This document shows positions 6,407-15,531 of a stretch of DNA of 64,000 bases, in pieces. A program made the position numbers and the translations under genes. The notes beneath the pieces are model-generated. The model had not been told where the DNA came from, searched no databases, and worked only from the letters and a program-made list of their open reading frames with translations. The DNA is from Pedobacter soli (GTDB taxonomy: Bacteria; Bacteroidota; Bacteroidia; Sphingobacteriales; Sphingobacteriaceae). The DNA is taken from positions 186,001-250,000 of the forward strand of contig NZ_FMZH01000001.1 in the NCBI RefSeq assembly GCF_900101435.1, in the 5' to 3' direction. Each line of letters opens with the position of its first letter. Positions within the stretch are counted from its first letter, which is position 1.

Positions 6407-9019
6407 CTAAGGAATAAAACTCTCTGCTTTTTCCAGTACTGCTTTTAAACCAGCAGGGTTCTTACCTCCGGCAGTTGCGTAAAATGGCTGTCCGCCACCG
6501 CCACCCTGGATTTCTTTTCCAAGCTCGCGAACAATATTCGATGCGTTTAATCCTTTTTTAACCAAATGATCGGAAAGCATTACAGTGATACCGGGTTTGC
6601 CGTCAATTTCGGTAGTGAAAACCAAGAACAGATTATCAACCATATCTTTTAAAGAGAAGGCCAGGTTTTTAACTGCCTCAGCACTCTGAATATCAATATG
6701 TTTGGCAATCAAATTAATGCCGTGAATTCCACGAACATGGTGCACAATCTCGTGTTTTAAGGTATTTACACGTTCAAGGGTCGATTTTTCGATCTCTTTT
6801 TTCAGTTTAGCATTTTCATCAAGCAAAGCTTGTACAGCAGCTGGTAAATCTTTGCTTCCGTTTAGCAATGTTTTTAACTGTCCAAGTTCTTTTCGCTGAT
6901 CTAGGAAAAACTGCTCTGCTTTATCGGCAGTAATGGCCTCAATACGACGAACACCAGCGGCAACGGCGCTTTCTGAAACAATTTTAAATGAACCTATTTG
7001 TCCTGTAGCCTTTACGTGTGTACCACCACAAAGTTCTTTAGAAAAATGATCATCGAAAGTAATCATCCGAACAAAATCGCCATATTTTTCTCCAAATAAA
7101 GCAGTTACACCACTTTCTATCGCGTCCTGATAAGGTACGTTTCGTTGCTCTTTCAGTTTAATGTTCTGTCTGATTTTCTGGTTCACAATCACCTCAATTT
7201 GTGCCAGTTCCTCGTCGGTTACTTTGGCAAAATGAGAAAAATCGAAACGCAGGTAATCGGCATTCACCAAAGATCCTTTTTGGTTAACATGCTGGCCTAA
7301 AACCTGTTTTAAAGCGGCATGTAACAAGTGCGTAGCCGAGTGGTTATCTTCGGTTAAAACACGTTTATCTTCATCCACAACTGCCCAGAATTTGCCTTCC
7401 AGATTATCAGGTAATATATCGGCAAAATGAACCGTTAAACCATTTTCTTTTTTGGTATCGGTAATGTCAATCCAAAACTGGCGACTGTGATCTTCCAACC
7501 GGCCGGTATCTCCTACCTGACCACCACTTTCGGCATAAAAAGGTGTCTGACGCAGTACAATTTGATATTGCTCTTTTCCTTTTGCCTTTACTTTGCGGTA
7601 TTTTAAAATCTCGGTTTCTATTTCTAAATCATCATAACCTACAAACTCACTTTGATCGTCGGCATTTACAATAACCCAGTCGCTGGTATCAATAGCAGTT
7701 GCGGCACGACTATCATCTTTCTGTTTCTTCAGTGCCTGTTCATAAGCCACTAAATCAACTGTCCAGCCTTTTTCTCTTGCCATGAGCTCGGTTAAATCGA
7801 TCGGAAAACCGAAAGTATCAGAAAGTTCGAAGGCAAAATTCCCCTCAACGCTATTATTTACAGCCTGATACTTCTCGAAACGTTGAATACCTGTTGAAAG
7901 CGTTCTCAGGAAAGAAACCTCTTCTTCTAAAACCACTTTCTGTACAAAATCCTGCTGTGAAACCAGTTCATCAAAAACACCTTTAAACTGATCGGCCAAT
8001 AAAGGTACCAGTTGGTTTAAGAAAGGCTCTTTGAAGTTTAAGAACGTATAAGCATAACGTACTGCACGGCGTAAAATCCTGCGAATTACATAACCTGCTT
8101 TGTTGTTAGATGGCAACTGACCATCGGCAATTACAAATGAAATGGCACGGATATGATCGGCCATTACACGCATAGCAATGTCCGTTTTTTCATCAGCTCC
8201 GTATTTAATACCCGCTTTATCAGCAATAAACTGAATCAGCGGCTGAAAAACGTCGGTATCGTAGTTAGAAGTTTTATCCTGTAAAACACGTACCAAACGC
8301 TCAAATCCCATTCCGGTATCTACATGTTTGGCTGGTAAACTTTGCAGAGAACCATCTTTTAGACGGTTAAACTGCATAAATACGTTGTTCCAGATTTCGA
8401 TTACCTGCGGGTGATCGGCATTTACCAGTGAAGCACCATCTACCAATGCTTTTTCTTCGTCGGTACGGCAATCCACATGAATTTCCGAGCAAGGTCCACA
8501 CGGTCCGGTATCGCCCATTTCCCAGAAATTATCTTTTTTATTTCCCGGTAAAATATGGCTTTCATCTACATATTGTTTCCAAAGATCAAAAGCTTCCTGA
8601 TCTTTAGCTAAACCTTCTTTCTCATCACCTTCAAAATAAGTAACGTATAATTTCTCTTTCGGAATTTTATAAACTTCAGTCAGTAATTCCCAGCTCCAGG
8701 CAATGGCTTCTTTTTTAAAATAATCACCAAAGCTCCAGTTGCCCAGCATTTCGAACATGGTGTGGTGGTAGGTATCAATTCCCACTTCTTCCAGGTCGTT
8801 ATGCTTACCTGAAACACGCAAACAACGTTGCGTATCTGCAACACGAGAATATTTAATGGCGGCCTCTCCCAAAAACAAATCTTTAAACTGATTCATACCC
8901 GCATTGGTAAACATTAAGGTTGGGTCGTTTTTAACCACAATCGGTGCGGAAGGTACAACATGGTGTTGTTTCGATTCAAAAAAACTAAGGAATGCCTGTC
9001 TAATCTCTTTTGCTGTCAT
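6407..9019 (-). CDS. alaS: Alanyl-tRNA synthetase
   Basis: This is full-length AlaS (870 residues), which charges tRNA(Ala) in the cytoplasm. The class II catalytic core carries NAGMNQFKD and HHTMFEMLGNWSFGDYF. The editing domain has zinc-site motifs HSATHLLHA (about residue 558) and CGGTHV (about 664). The C-Ala domain ends with the glycine-rich GGGGGQPFYATAGG. Nothing appears truncated. Transcription probably starts from the TAATTTTG box at 9040-9047, giving a leader of about 14 nt, and the gene diverges from the MerR regulator. Confidence 0.97.
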   Translation of the reverse strand: MTAKEIRQAFLSFFESKQHHVVPSAPIVVKNDPTLMFTNAGMNQFKDLFLGEAAIKYSRVADTQRCLRVSGKHNDLEEVGIDTYHHTMFEMLGNWSFGDYFKKEAIAWSWELLTEVYKIPKEKLYVTYFEGDEKEGLAKDQEAFDLWKQYVDESHILPGNKKDNFWEMGDTGPCGPCSEIHVDCRTDEEKALVDGASLVNADHPQVIEIWNNVFMQFNRLKDGSLQSLPAKHVDTGMGFERLVRVLQDKTSNYDTDVFQPLIQFIADKAGIKYGADEKTDIAMRVMADHIRAISFVIADGQLPSNNKAGYVIRRILRRAVRYAYTFLNFKEPFLNQLVPLLADQFKGVFDELVSQQDFVQKVVLEEEVSFLRTLSTGIQRFEKYQAVNNSVEGNFAFELSDTFGFPIDLTELMAREKGWTVDLVAYEQALKKQKDDSRAATAIDTSDWVIVNADDQSEFVGYDDLEIETEILKYRKVKAKGKEQYQIVLRQTPFYAESGGQVGDTGRLEDHSRQFWIDITDTKKENGLTVHFADILPDNLEGKFWAVVDEDKRVLTEDNHSATHLLHAALKQVLGQHVNQKGSLVNADYLRFDFSHFAKVTDEELAQIEVIVNQKIRQNIKLKEQRNVPYQDAIESGVTALFGEKYGDFVRMITFDDHFSKELCGGTHVKATGQIGSFKIVSESAVAAGVRRIEAITADKAEQFFLDQRKELGQLKTLLNGSKDLPAAVQALLDENAKLKKEIEKSTLERVNTLKHEIVHHVRGIHGINLIAKHIDIQSAEAVKNLAFSLKDMVDNLFLVFTTEIDGKPGITVMLSDHLVKKGLNASNIVRELGKEIQGGGGGQPFYATAGGKNPAGLKAVLEKAESFIP

Positions 9020-9039
9020 TTCAATATTATTGGAGGGAA

Positions 9040-9047
9040 CAAAATTA
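9040..9047 (-). promoter_or_regulatory. -7 box for alaS
   Basis: The minus strand reads TAATTTTG, a full match to TAnnTTTG, 21 bp upstream of the alaS ATG. Confidence 0.5.
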
Positions 9048-9080
9048 AAATTTTATTGCGTTATTAAGGAAAAATCGAGC

Positions 9081-9088
9081 TACATTTG
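9081..9088 (+). promoter_or_regulatory. -7 box for merR-type gene
   Basis: TACATTTG matches TAnnTTTG. A TTG at 9056-9058 could serve as the -33 element with 22-bp spacing. The start codon is 47 bp downstream. Confidence 0.5.
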
Positions 9089-9135
9089 AACACTTTAATT
9101 AATCGATATAAAACACTCATAATCAAGCTCAAAAT

Positions 9136-9471
9136 ATGCCGTATAAAGAAAGAGACATCAATAAAATGTATTATACCATGGGCGAAGTGACTGAAATGTT
9201 TAACGTAAACGCTTCGCAGATTCGTTTTTACGAAAAAGAATTCGATATCCTTCAACCCAAAAAAAACAAGAAAGGCAACCGCCTTTTCACTCCTGAAGAT
9301 ATAGAAAACCTTAAGATTATCTTCAACCTGGTTGATGAGAAAGGTTTCACTTTAAAGGGCGCTAAAGATTATCTGAAAAACAATAAATCTGATGTGAAAG
9401 AAAATCAGAAAATTATTGATGCGCTAGAAAAACTGAAAGGTTTCCTGGTTAACCTCTCGCAAGAGCTTTAA
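9136..9471 (+). CDS. MerR-family transcriptional regulator
   Basis: This 111-residue protein is essentially one winged-helix MerR DNA-binding domain (about 14-85: YYTMGEVTEMFNVNASQIRFYEKEF then NRLFTPEDIENLKII) with a short C-terminal helix. It has no Cys pair or effector domain, so it is not a classical metal sensor. Small stand-alone MerR proteins like this are conserved in Bacteroidota, but the regulon is not evident here. The nearest divergent gene is alaS, and any regulatory link is only positional. It ends in its own hairpin terminator. Confidence 0.9.
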   Translation: MPYKERDINKMYYTMGEVTEMFNVNASQIRFYEKEFDILQPKKNKKGNRLFTPEDIENLKIIFNLVDEKGFTLKGAKDYLKNNKSDVKENQKIIDALEKLKGFLVNLSQEL

Positions 9472-9494
9472 AGCTAACGCATCATACCACAAAG

Positions 9495-9536
9495 TATTTT
9501 TAAAATTACATTTCTTGTAGTTTTAAAAATATTTTT
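9495..9536 (+). terminator. Terminator after merR-type gene
   Basis: A 15-bp A+T-rich stem (9495-9509 with 9517-9531, one G-U pair) and a 7-nt loop are followed by five T residues. The rest of the gap, 9537-9844, shows no convincing gene or RNA. Confidence 0.6.
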
Positions 9537-9844
9537 ACTACATTAGTTCTGAAGAACAAAAAATCACCCCTATTTTCTTTAACCGATTTAATACTCGCTT
9601 ATGAAAGTATGGCTTTTTTTGTTGCGTCTTTTTTTATGCTGCTACCCTGCTCCATATCATTTGGGTAATCGCACAGCATTTTTCAAATGCCCGCTATTTT
9701 TTATTCCTTTTCTGGCGAATACCGACATTGATTCAGGCCATTCCTGCTTCGAATGCGATATAGGCATACTTGTGCTATCCTGAAAATCATCTCCTAACAG
9801 ACAATCGCCTGCAGATACCACATTTACCTGAAAAACAATAAATT

Positions 9845-11872
9845 ATGCGTTCTAAAATTTTAAGCATGTTATTTGTGATGATCGGATTTATCGCAAATGC
9901 ACAAACTACAGAACAGGAAGTAGCCATACGCGACATCATTGAAAGCGTTGCCGAGAACCTTCCTGATGATTACGATATAACTGAACTGGTTGAAATATTA
10001 ACCCGATACCGAAAGCACCCCATTAATTTAAATAATACCTCGGTAGAAGAGTTAAAAACATTGGTATTCATTTCGCCCCTGCAAATCAGCAATTTCTTTG
10101 TTTATATGAAAGCGAATGGAAAATTGCTTGATGTGTACGAACTGCAAAGCATTGATGGTTTTGATGTTAAAACGATTGAAAACCTGATTCCTTTTGTTAC
10201 GGTAAACACAACACCGGAGTATGAAAATTTTAAATTAAACAACCTGTTTGCTGGTGAACACGATTTGATGATGCGATTTGCACAAACCCTCGAAAAGCAA
10301 AAGGGCTTTACAGATTTGCCTGGCAACCGTTATCTGGGATCGCCGGAACGTTTTCAAACCCGCTATCGCTATAACTATAGCTCAATAATTTCGGCAGCGT
10401 TAACCTTTGATAAGGATGCAGGCGAAAAATTTATAGGTAAACCTTTCGATTTTGTTTCGGCCAATGTTGCACTATTTAAACTGGGAAAAATCAAAAAGCT
10501 TGTTGCGGGTGATTACACTCTACAGTTTGGCCAGGGATTAACCCTTTGGTCGGGTTTTTCTTTTGGCAAAGGTCCTGATGTAACCAGTGTGGCTAAAAAA
10601 GATCTGGGCTTAAGACCTTACACTTCAACCAATGAGTATTCCTTTTTCAGGGGCGCAGCTGCCACGATTAATCTGTACAAAAATTTCGACCTCACTCCTT
10701 TTGTTTCATTCAGGGGTTTAGATGCCAGCCAGAAAACAAATGCCGCAGGCGAACTGGTTCAATCGACCATCAACCAAACAGGTTTACACCGCACGCCAAC
10801 TGAAATCAAGAATAAAAACAGCCTTACCCAAAGTGTTTACGGTATGGCTTTACAATACACCAAAAACGAATTTGGTGCTGGCGCTATTGCCTACCAAAGC
10901 TACTACGACAATAGTTTTATAACCCAAACGGCACTTTATGACAAGTATAGCTTTACCGGGAACAAACTCACCAACCTGGGGCTTTTTTATAACTATACCT
11001 TAAAAAACATGTACTGGTACGGAGAAATTGGCAAATCCATAAGCGGCGGTATTGCAGCCATAAACGGTGTATTGATCAGCTTATCTCCCACAGTTTCAGC
11101 GGCGGTAACCTATCGTAACTACAATAAAAGTTACCATAACTTTTTTAACCAGGGCGTATCAGAATCAACAGAAGCAGTAAATGAAAGAGGCTTGTACGCA
11201 GGTTTAAATGTTAACCCGAATAAACATTGGGCGTTTTCTTTTTATGGCGATTACTTCAAATTCCCCTGGTTGAAATATCGCGTTGATGCTCCTTCCAAAG
11301 GTTATGAAATACTTGGACAGGCTGTTTACACACCAACCAAAACTTTTAAAATTTTAGCCCGGTATAAACGTGAAGTTAAGCAACAGAATACAGACCTTAA
11401 CGTTCCTGTTAAATTCCTTGATAATGTAATTAAAGCCGGATACCGGATGGAGCTTCGCTGGCAATTGAATAAAAACTGGATGCTCCAAAACCGCGCAGAA
11501 GTATCGCAATACAAAAAGGGCGATGCTAAACGTGAATTTGGCTATATGCTTTATCAGGATGTAGATTACTCACCCCTATTTGCCAGGCTTACAGGCAACA
11601 TCAGGCTGGCTTATTTTAACACCCCAAGTTACAATAGCCGCATTTATGTGTACGAAGACGATGTTTTGTACAGCTTTTCATTTGGCATGTACAATGGACG
11701 GGGATTCAGGAGTTATTTGAACCTAAAATATAGTCTGGCTAAAAAGTTAAATCTATGGTTAAGATATGCTGTATTCATTTATCAGGATGCAGAAACTGTT
11801 GGTACTTATCTCGATGAAATTAATAGTAATAAAAAATCAGAGGTTAAAGTTCAGCTACGCTATCAGTTCTAA
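9845..11872 (+). CDS. Helix-hairpin-helix outer-membrane barrel protein
   Basis: This 675-residue protein has a signal peptide (MRSKILSMLFVMIGFIANAQ). A helical N-terminal part (about 25-115) carries ComEA-like helix-hairpin-helix signatures (HPINLNNTSVEELKTL and LLDVYELQSIDGF). From about 130 to the end there are alternating amphipathic strands and a terminal RYQF, as in outer-membrane beta-barrels. It probably sits in the outer membrane with the HhH part periplasmic. It is 2 bp upstream of comEC, so a role in DNA uptake is attractive but unproven. Confidence 0.85.
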   Translation: MRSKILSMLFVMIGFIANAQTTEQEVAIRDIIESVAENLPDDYDITELVEILTRYRKHPINLNNTSVEELKTLVFISPLQISNFFVYMKANGKLLDVYELQSIDGFDVKTIENLIPFVTVNTTPEYENFKLNNLFAGEHDLMMRFAQTLEKQKGFTDLPGNRYLGSPERFQTRYRYNYSSIISAALTFDKDAGEKFIGKPFDFVSANVALFKLGKIKKLVAGDYTLQFGQGLTLWSGFSFGKGPDVTSVAKKDLGLRPYTSTNEYSFFRGAAATINLYKNFDLTPFVSFRGLDASQKTNAAGELVQSTINQTGLHRTPTEIKNKNSLTQSVYGMALQYTKNEFGAGAIAYQSYYDNSFITQTALYDKYSFTGNKLTNLGLFYNYTLKNMYWYGEIGKSISGGIAAINGVLISLSPTVSAAVTYRNYNKSYHNFFNQGVSESTEAVNERGLYAGLNVNPNKHWAFSFYGDYFKFPWLKYRVDAPSKGYEILGQAVYTPTKTFKILARYKREVKQQNTDLNVPVKFLDNVIKAGYRMELRWQLNKNWMLQNRAEVSQYKKGDAKREFGYMLYQDVDYSPLFARLTGNIRLAYFNTPSYNSRIYVYEDDVLYSFSFGMYNGRGFRSYLNLKYSLAKKLNLWLRYAVFIYQDAETVGTYLDEINSNKKSEVKVQLRYQF

Positions 11873-11874
11873 AC

Positions 11875-13950
11875 ATGTTTAAAGCAGAATACGTTTTTGT
11901 GAGGATCTTGTTTCCATTTGTTATTGGAATTGGCTTATTTTATTTTTTGCCATACAGGGCTTGCTTCTATTTTACCGCAATAGCCACGCTGTTTATGGTG
12001 CTGATTGCCCTGGCAACAAACCTAGCTTACAAAAAACTAAGTATTTACCGTTTTAAGGGGGTAATTGGGATTTCAATCTTTTTGCTATTCTTCCTGTTGG
12101 GTGCTTCTGTTTGTCTATTAAAGAATGAAAAACTAAACAGTAACCATTTTGCAAAAAAGAAATATAACCAGTTAAAAATATGGGTGAACGATGAACCTCA
12201 GCAAAGGGGAAGCATTTTGCGTTTTAAAGCAAAGGTTATTGCAGGTTATTTTGCCCACAAGCAAATTAAAGCATCTGGTCAGCTGCTGGTTTCGGTAAGA
12301 TTAGCTAACTCAAGACCTTTAAAACTTGATTATGGCGATGAAATTATTATGCCTGCCCAATATACAGCAATAGAACCACCTTACAACCCTGCTGAATTTG
12401 ATTTTAAAGCCTGGCTGGCTACACAAAACATTTACCACCAGGCTTTTTTAGAACGGGAAAACATAGTTAAAACCAATAAACAGTTGGGTCATTTCATCAT
12501 TGAAAAGGCATTGCGTTTAAGAGCAAAACAGGTTCAGAAGTTTAGAAGGTTAATTAAAAGCAACGAAGCCTTTGCAGTAGCATCGACCCTGATTTTGGGT
12601 TACCGTGCCGACTTAAGTCCAGAAACACTGGCTGCGTATGCCAATACCGGCACCTTACATGCGCTCTCTGTTTCGGGAGCGCATGTAGCGATTATATATG
12701 TGGTTTTAGATTTTATATTTCTGTTTTTGAACCGGAACCGCAAATTAAAAATTGCTAAGCTTCTGATCATTTGTAGTTTGATATGGGGCTATGCGTTAAT
12801 TACAGGCTTATCTCCTTCTGTGGTGAGGTCGGCCATTATGATTAGTGTATTTATTATCGCCAAAACCTTATCCAAAAACACCAATAACTATAATATTTTA
12901 GCTTTTTCGGCCTTTTGCCAGCTTATTTACAATCCTTTCTCCATTTGGGATGTTGGCTTTCAGCTCTCCTATTTAGCTGTTTTTGGGTTATTTTACCTTC
13001 AGCCGAAAATTTATAACTTGTTTTACATCGAAAATAAAAGACTGGATAAATTATGGAACTTCATTGCGATGTCGCTGGCAGCACAAATTGCTACTTTTCC
13101 ATTAAGTATCTATTATTTTCACCAATTTCCGCTTTATTTTCTTCTTGGCAACCTCTTTATTACACTGCCGCTGGTGCTGATGATGTATTTGGGCATTGCC
13201 ACATTAATTCCGGGACTTGGTTTTTTGGCATCAATCTTCGAATGGCTGATCAATTTTACCAATTCGACTTTAAAGTGGATAGCCAACCTGCCATTTGCTA
13301 CTTTTTCTACCATTTACATTAGCTTGCCAGAATTTATATTATTGAGTTTTAGCCTGGGCTTTTTCATTTACGGATTAGCCAAATTCAGCAAAAGGTTGAT
13401 ATTTTTATCCTTGTTACTTTTTACCTGCTATCAAATCCTCATTGCTTACGAAAGCCTTTCGGCATTGCAACAGCGTAACATCCTGTTCTTTTCATTAAGA
13501 AAAAACTACGCTGCAGCTTTTACGCGAGGAAAAGAAACCGTTCTGGTTACTGACCTAAAAGTAACAGATAAAAGCTATGCGTTTTTTATTAAGCCGGCAC
13601 TGATGTCGATGCAAATTGACCGTATTCATCACATTAGCTTCGAAAAAGACACAGTATTACGTAACTTCATATTAAAAGATAAACAGATTGTATTTCAAGG
13701 TTATAGCATTTTATTAATTGATAATCACCTAAATCACAAGCAATTGCAGGGAAGAAGCGCCTTTTCTGCAATATGGCTGACAGGAAACAGTAAATTCGAT
13801 TTAAGTAATATTCCTTCAGATATCCGGTTTCAAACGCTGTTAGTTGATGCAACCAATAAGCAATACCGAATTAAACAATTACAGAAAAACAGAAAAGATG
13901 CTTACGTTTTAAAGAAAAATAAAGCATATTTGATCCAACTAACCCAATAG
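11875..13950 (+). CDS. ComEC/Rec2-family inner-membrane DNA uptake protein
   Basis: This is a 691-residue polytopic membrane protein. The N-terminal part has two or three TM segments and a DUF4131-like soluble domain (about 90-200, with EPPYNPAEFDFKAWL). The Competence domain (about 230-500) carries ALSVSGAHVAIIYV and SPSVVRSAIM. The last ~150 residues are soluble. I find no HxHxDH metallo-beta-lactamase motif there, so the nuclease domain of Gram-positive ComEC is missing or degenerate. It is presumably the channel moving single-stranded DNA into the cytoplasm, and is co-transcribed with the HhH barrel gene. Confidence 0.92.
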   Translation: MFKAEYVFVRILFPFVIGIGLFYFLPYRACFYFTAIATLFMVLIALATNLAYKKLSIYRFKGVIGISIFLLFFLLGASVCLLKNEKLNSNHFAKKKYNQLKIWVNDEPQQRGSILRFKAKVIAGYFAHKQIKASGQLLVSVRLANSRPLKLDYGDEIIMPAQYTAIEPPYNPAEFDFKAWLATQNIYHQAFLERENIVKTNKQLGHFIIEKALRLRAKQVQKFRRLIKSNEAFAVASTLILGYRADLSPETLAAYANTGTLHALSVSGAHVAIIYVVLDFIFLFLNRNRKLKIAKLLIICSLIWGYALITGLSPSVVRSAIMISVFIIAKTLSKNTNNYNILAFSAFCQLIYNPFSIWDVGFQLSYLAVFGLFYLQPKIYNLFYIENKRLDKLWNFIAMSLAAQIATFPLSIYYFHQFPLYFLLGNLFITLPLVLMMYLGIATLIPGLGFLASIFEWLINFTNSTLKWIANLPFATFSTIYISLPEFILLSFSLGFFIYGLAKFSKRLIFLSLLLFTCYQILIAYESLSALQQRNILFFSLRKNYAAAFTRGKETVLVTDLKVTDKSYAFFIKPALMSMQIDRIHHISFEKDTVLRNFILKDKQIVFQGYSILLIDNHLNHKQLQGRSAFSAIWLTGNSKFDLSNIPSDIRFQTLLVDATNKQYRIKQLQKNRKDAYVLKKNKAYLIQLTQ

Positions 13951-13951
13951 C

Positions 13952-14728
13952 ATGGAAAATCTGGTTTTGTACCATGTTGCCGAAAGGATTGCAACAATAA
14001 CGATTAACAGGCCTGAAAAAAGGAATGCCTTAAATCCCCAACTCGTTTCCGAACTAACTGCAGCATTTATTCAGGCATCAGAAGATGATTTAGTTAAAGT
14101 AGTGATTTTAAATGCTAAAGGCAGTTCGTTTAGTGCGGGCGCCGATTTAGACTACCTGCAGCAACTGCAACACAACACTTTCGAAGAGAATGTAGCCGAT
14201 TCGAACAACCTGAAAAAGCTTTTCACCACAATTTATTATTTACCCAAAGTGGTTATTGCACAGGTTGAAGGGCATGCCATTGCTGGTGGCTGTGGTTTAG
14301 CTACCATTTGCGATATCGTTTTTGCTACGCCAGAAAGTAATTTCGGCTATACCGAAGTAAAAATAGGCTTCGTTCCGGCTATTGTTTCCTGCTTTTTAAA
14401 ACAAAAGGTTAGCGAAACCATTGCCAAGGAAATTCTGCTCACGGGGAAAACCTTTTCAGCAGAACAGGCGCAGCAATATAATTTGATTAATTTTGTAACA
14501 AATCCGACAGAGATTCATCAAAAAGTAAAAGAATTTGCATTAAGTTTGTGCAGCGAAAGCTCTGGAAACTCATTAATGATTACCAAACAGCTTATTAATC
14601 AAACGAATAACCCCTTATTGGAAAAAAGTTTGGAAACAGCTGTTCAAATCAATGCCCGCATTAGAGAAAGTGAAGATTTTAAAAAAGGAATTGCTTCGTT
14701 TCTAAAAAAAGAAAAAATTAACTGGTAA
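13952..14728 (+). CDS. Enoyl-CoA hydratase/isomerase family protein
   Basis: This 258-residue crotonase-fold enzyme shows NRPEKRNALNPQLVSEL, the first oxyanion-hole strand SFSAGADLDYL, and the second GHAIAGGCGLATICDIVFA followed by FGYTEVKIGFVPA, with acidic residues at the usual catalytic positions. Length and motifs fit an active acyl-CoA hydratase or isomerase; the exact substrate cannot be assigned. It starts 1 bp after comEC, apparently by operon layout rather than shared function. Similar proteins act in fatty-acid or branched-chain amino-acid breakdown. Confidence 0.92.
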   Translation: MENLVLYHVAERIATITINRPEKRNALNPQLVSELTAAFIQASEDDLVKVVILNAKGSSFSAGADLDYLQQLQHNTFEENVADSNNLKKLFTTIYYLPKVVIAQVEGHAIAGGCGLATICDIVFATPESNFGYTEVKIGFVPAIVSCFLKQKVSETIAKEILLTGKTFSAEQAQQYNLINFVTNPTEIHQKVKEFALSLCSESSGNSLMITKQLINQTNNPLLEKSLETAVQINARIRESEDFKKGIASFLKKEKINW

Positions 14729-14751
14729 AAAAACTAAACTGAAATAAAAAC

Positions 14752-15435
14752 ATGTTCAAATCAATCAAAACAAGCGTTGTAGCTTTAATTTTAGTAAGCA
14801 GTGCTGTACTTGCCAATGCGCAAAAGAAAATGACCGAAGGTACGCTTACTTACGGTTTAGCATACAAATTAACTGAAGAGCAAAAATCTGCTATGGGCGG
14901 ACAAGAGCCACCTGCAGAACTGAAAGTTAAATTCAACAATGGTTTAACTAAAATCGAAATGGAACAAGGTCCTGCCTTAATTGGTATCGTATCTGATAAT
15001 AATGATAAAACCGGGTTACTTTTAATCGATGTGCCAATTGCCCAAAAACAATTTGCGGTAAAACAATCAAAAGAAGATGTAGAAAAAGTAATGGGCGCTA
15101 TGCCTAAATTTTCTGACTTCAAAGCCACAGGCGAAAAACAGACTGTTGGAGGCTTTAATGCAGAAAAATATACTTTTAAAGATGACAAAGGTGGCGCGCA
15201 CGAACTTTGGGCGACTAAAGATGTAGAATTACCAAATGTGGGTTCTCAAAATTATTTCCCTGGTTTAAATGCATTCCCGGTAAAATATACTTTGGTTCAA
15301 AGAGGTATCGAAACCACTACAACCTTAAAATCGATTACTGAAGGTAAAGTTGGCCCGATTTCGAAAGAAGTTCCAACCGGATACGAAGTGGTAACGATGG
15401 AAGATTTAGCAAAAATGCAAGGTGGTGGTGAATAA
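14752..15435 (+). CDS. Secreted protein, DUF4412-like
   Basis: This 227-residue protein has a signal peptide ending AVLANAQ. The mature part contains the motif order seen in DUF4412-like proteins: an N-terminal EGTLTYGLAYKL strand, then KIEMEQGP, a middle KATGEKQTVGGFNAEKYTF and HELWATKDVELPN. It has no cysteines, no TM segment and no catalytic signature. It is likely periplasmic or outer-membrane associated, function unknown. The family assignment is by pattern resemblance only. It follows the enoyl-CoA hydratase by 23 bp. Confidence 0.8.
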   Translation: MFKSIKTSVVALILVSSAVLANAQKKMTEGTLTYGLAYKLTEEQKSAMGGQEPPAELKVKFNNGLTKIEMEQGPALIGIVSDNNDKTGLLLIDVPIAQKQFAVKQSKEDVEKVMGAMPKFSDFKATGEKQTVGGFNAEKYTFKDDKGGAHELWATKDVELPNVGSQNYFPGLNAFPVKYTLVQRGIETTTTLKSITEGKVGPISKEVPTGYEVVTMEDLAKMQGGGE

Positions 15436-15531
15436 TTAACCATTTCCAGCTAATTAATGGCTTTTTAACTGACGGCTTTTTATTTAAATTAGCCCCAAAG
15501 TTAAAAAGCTTTTTTTATGACCTAACTTTAT

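Noticed and set aside
9601..9783. 60-residue hydrophobic frame between merR-type gene and HhH gene
   Set aside because: No start context, no recognisable family, unusual composition; treated as noncoding gap.
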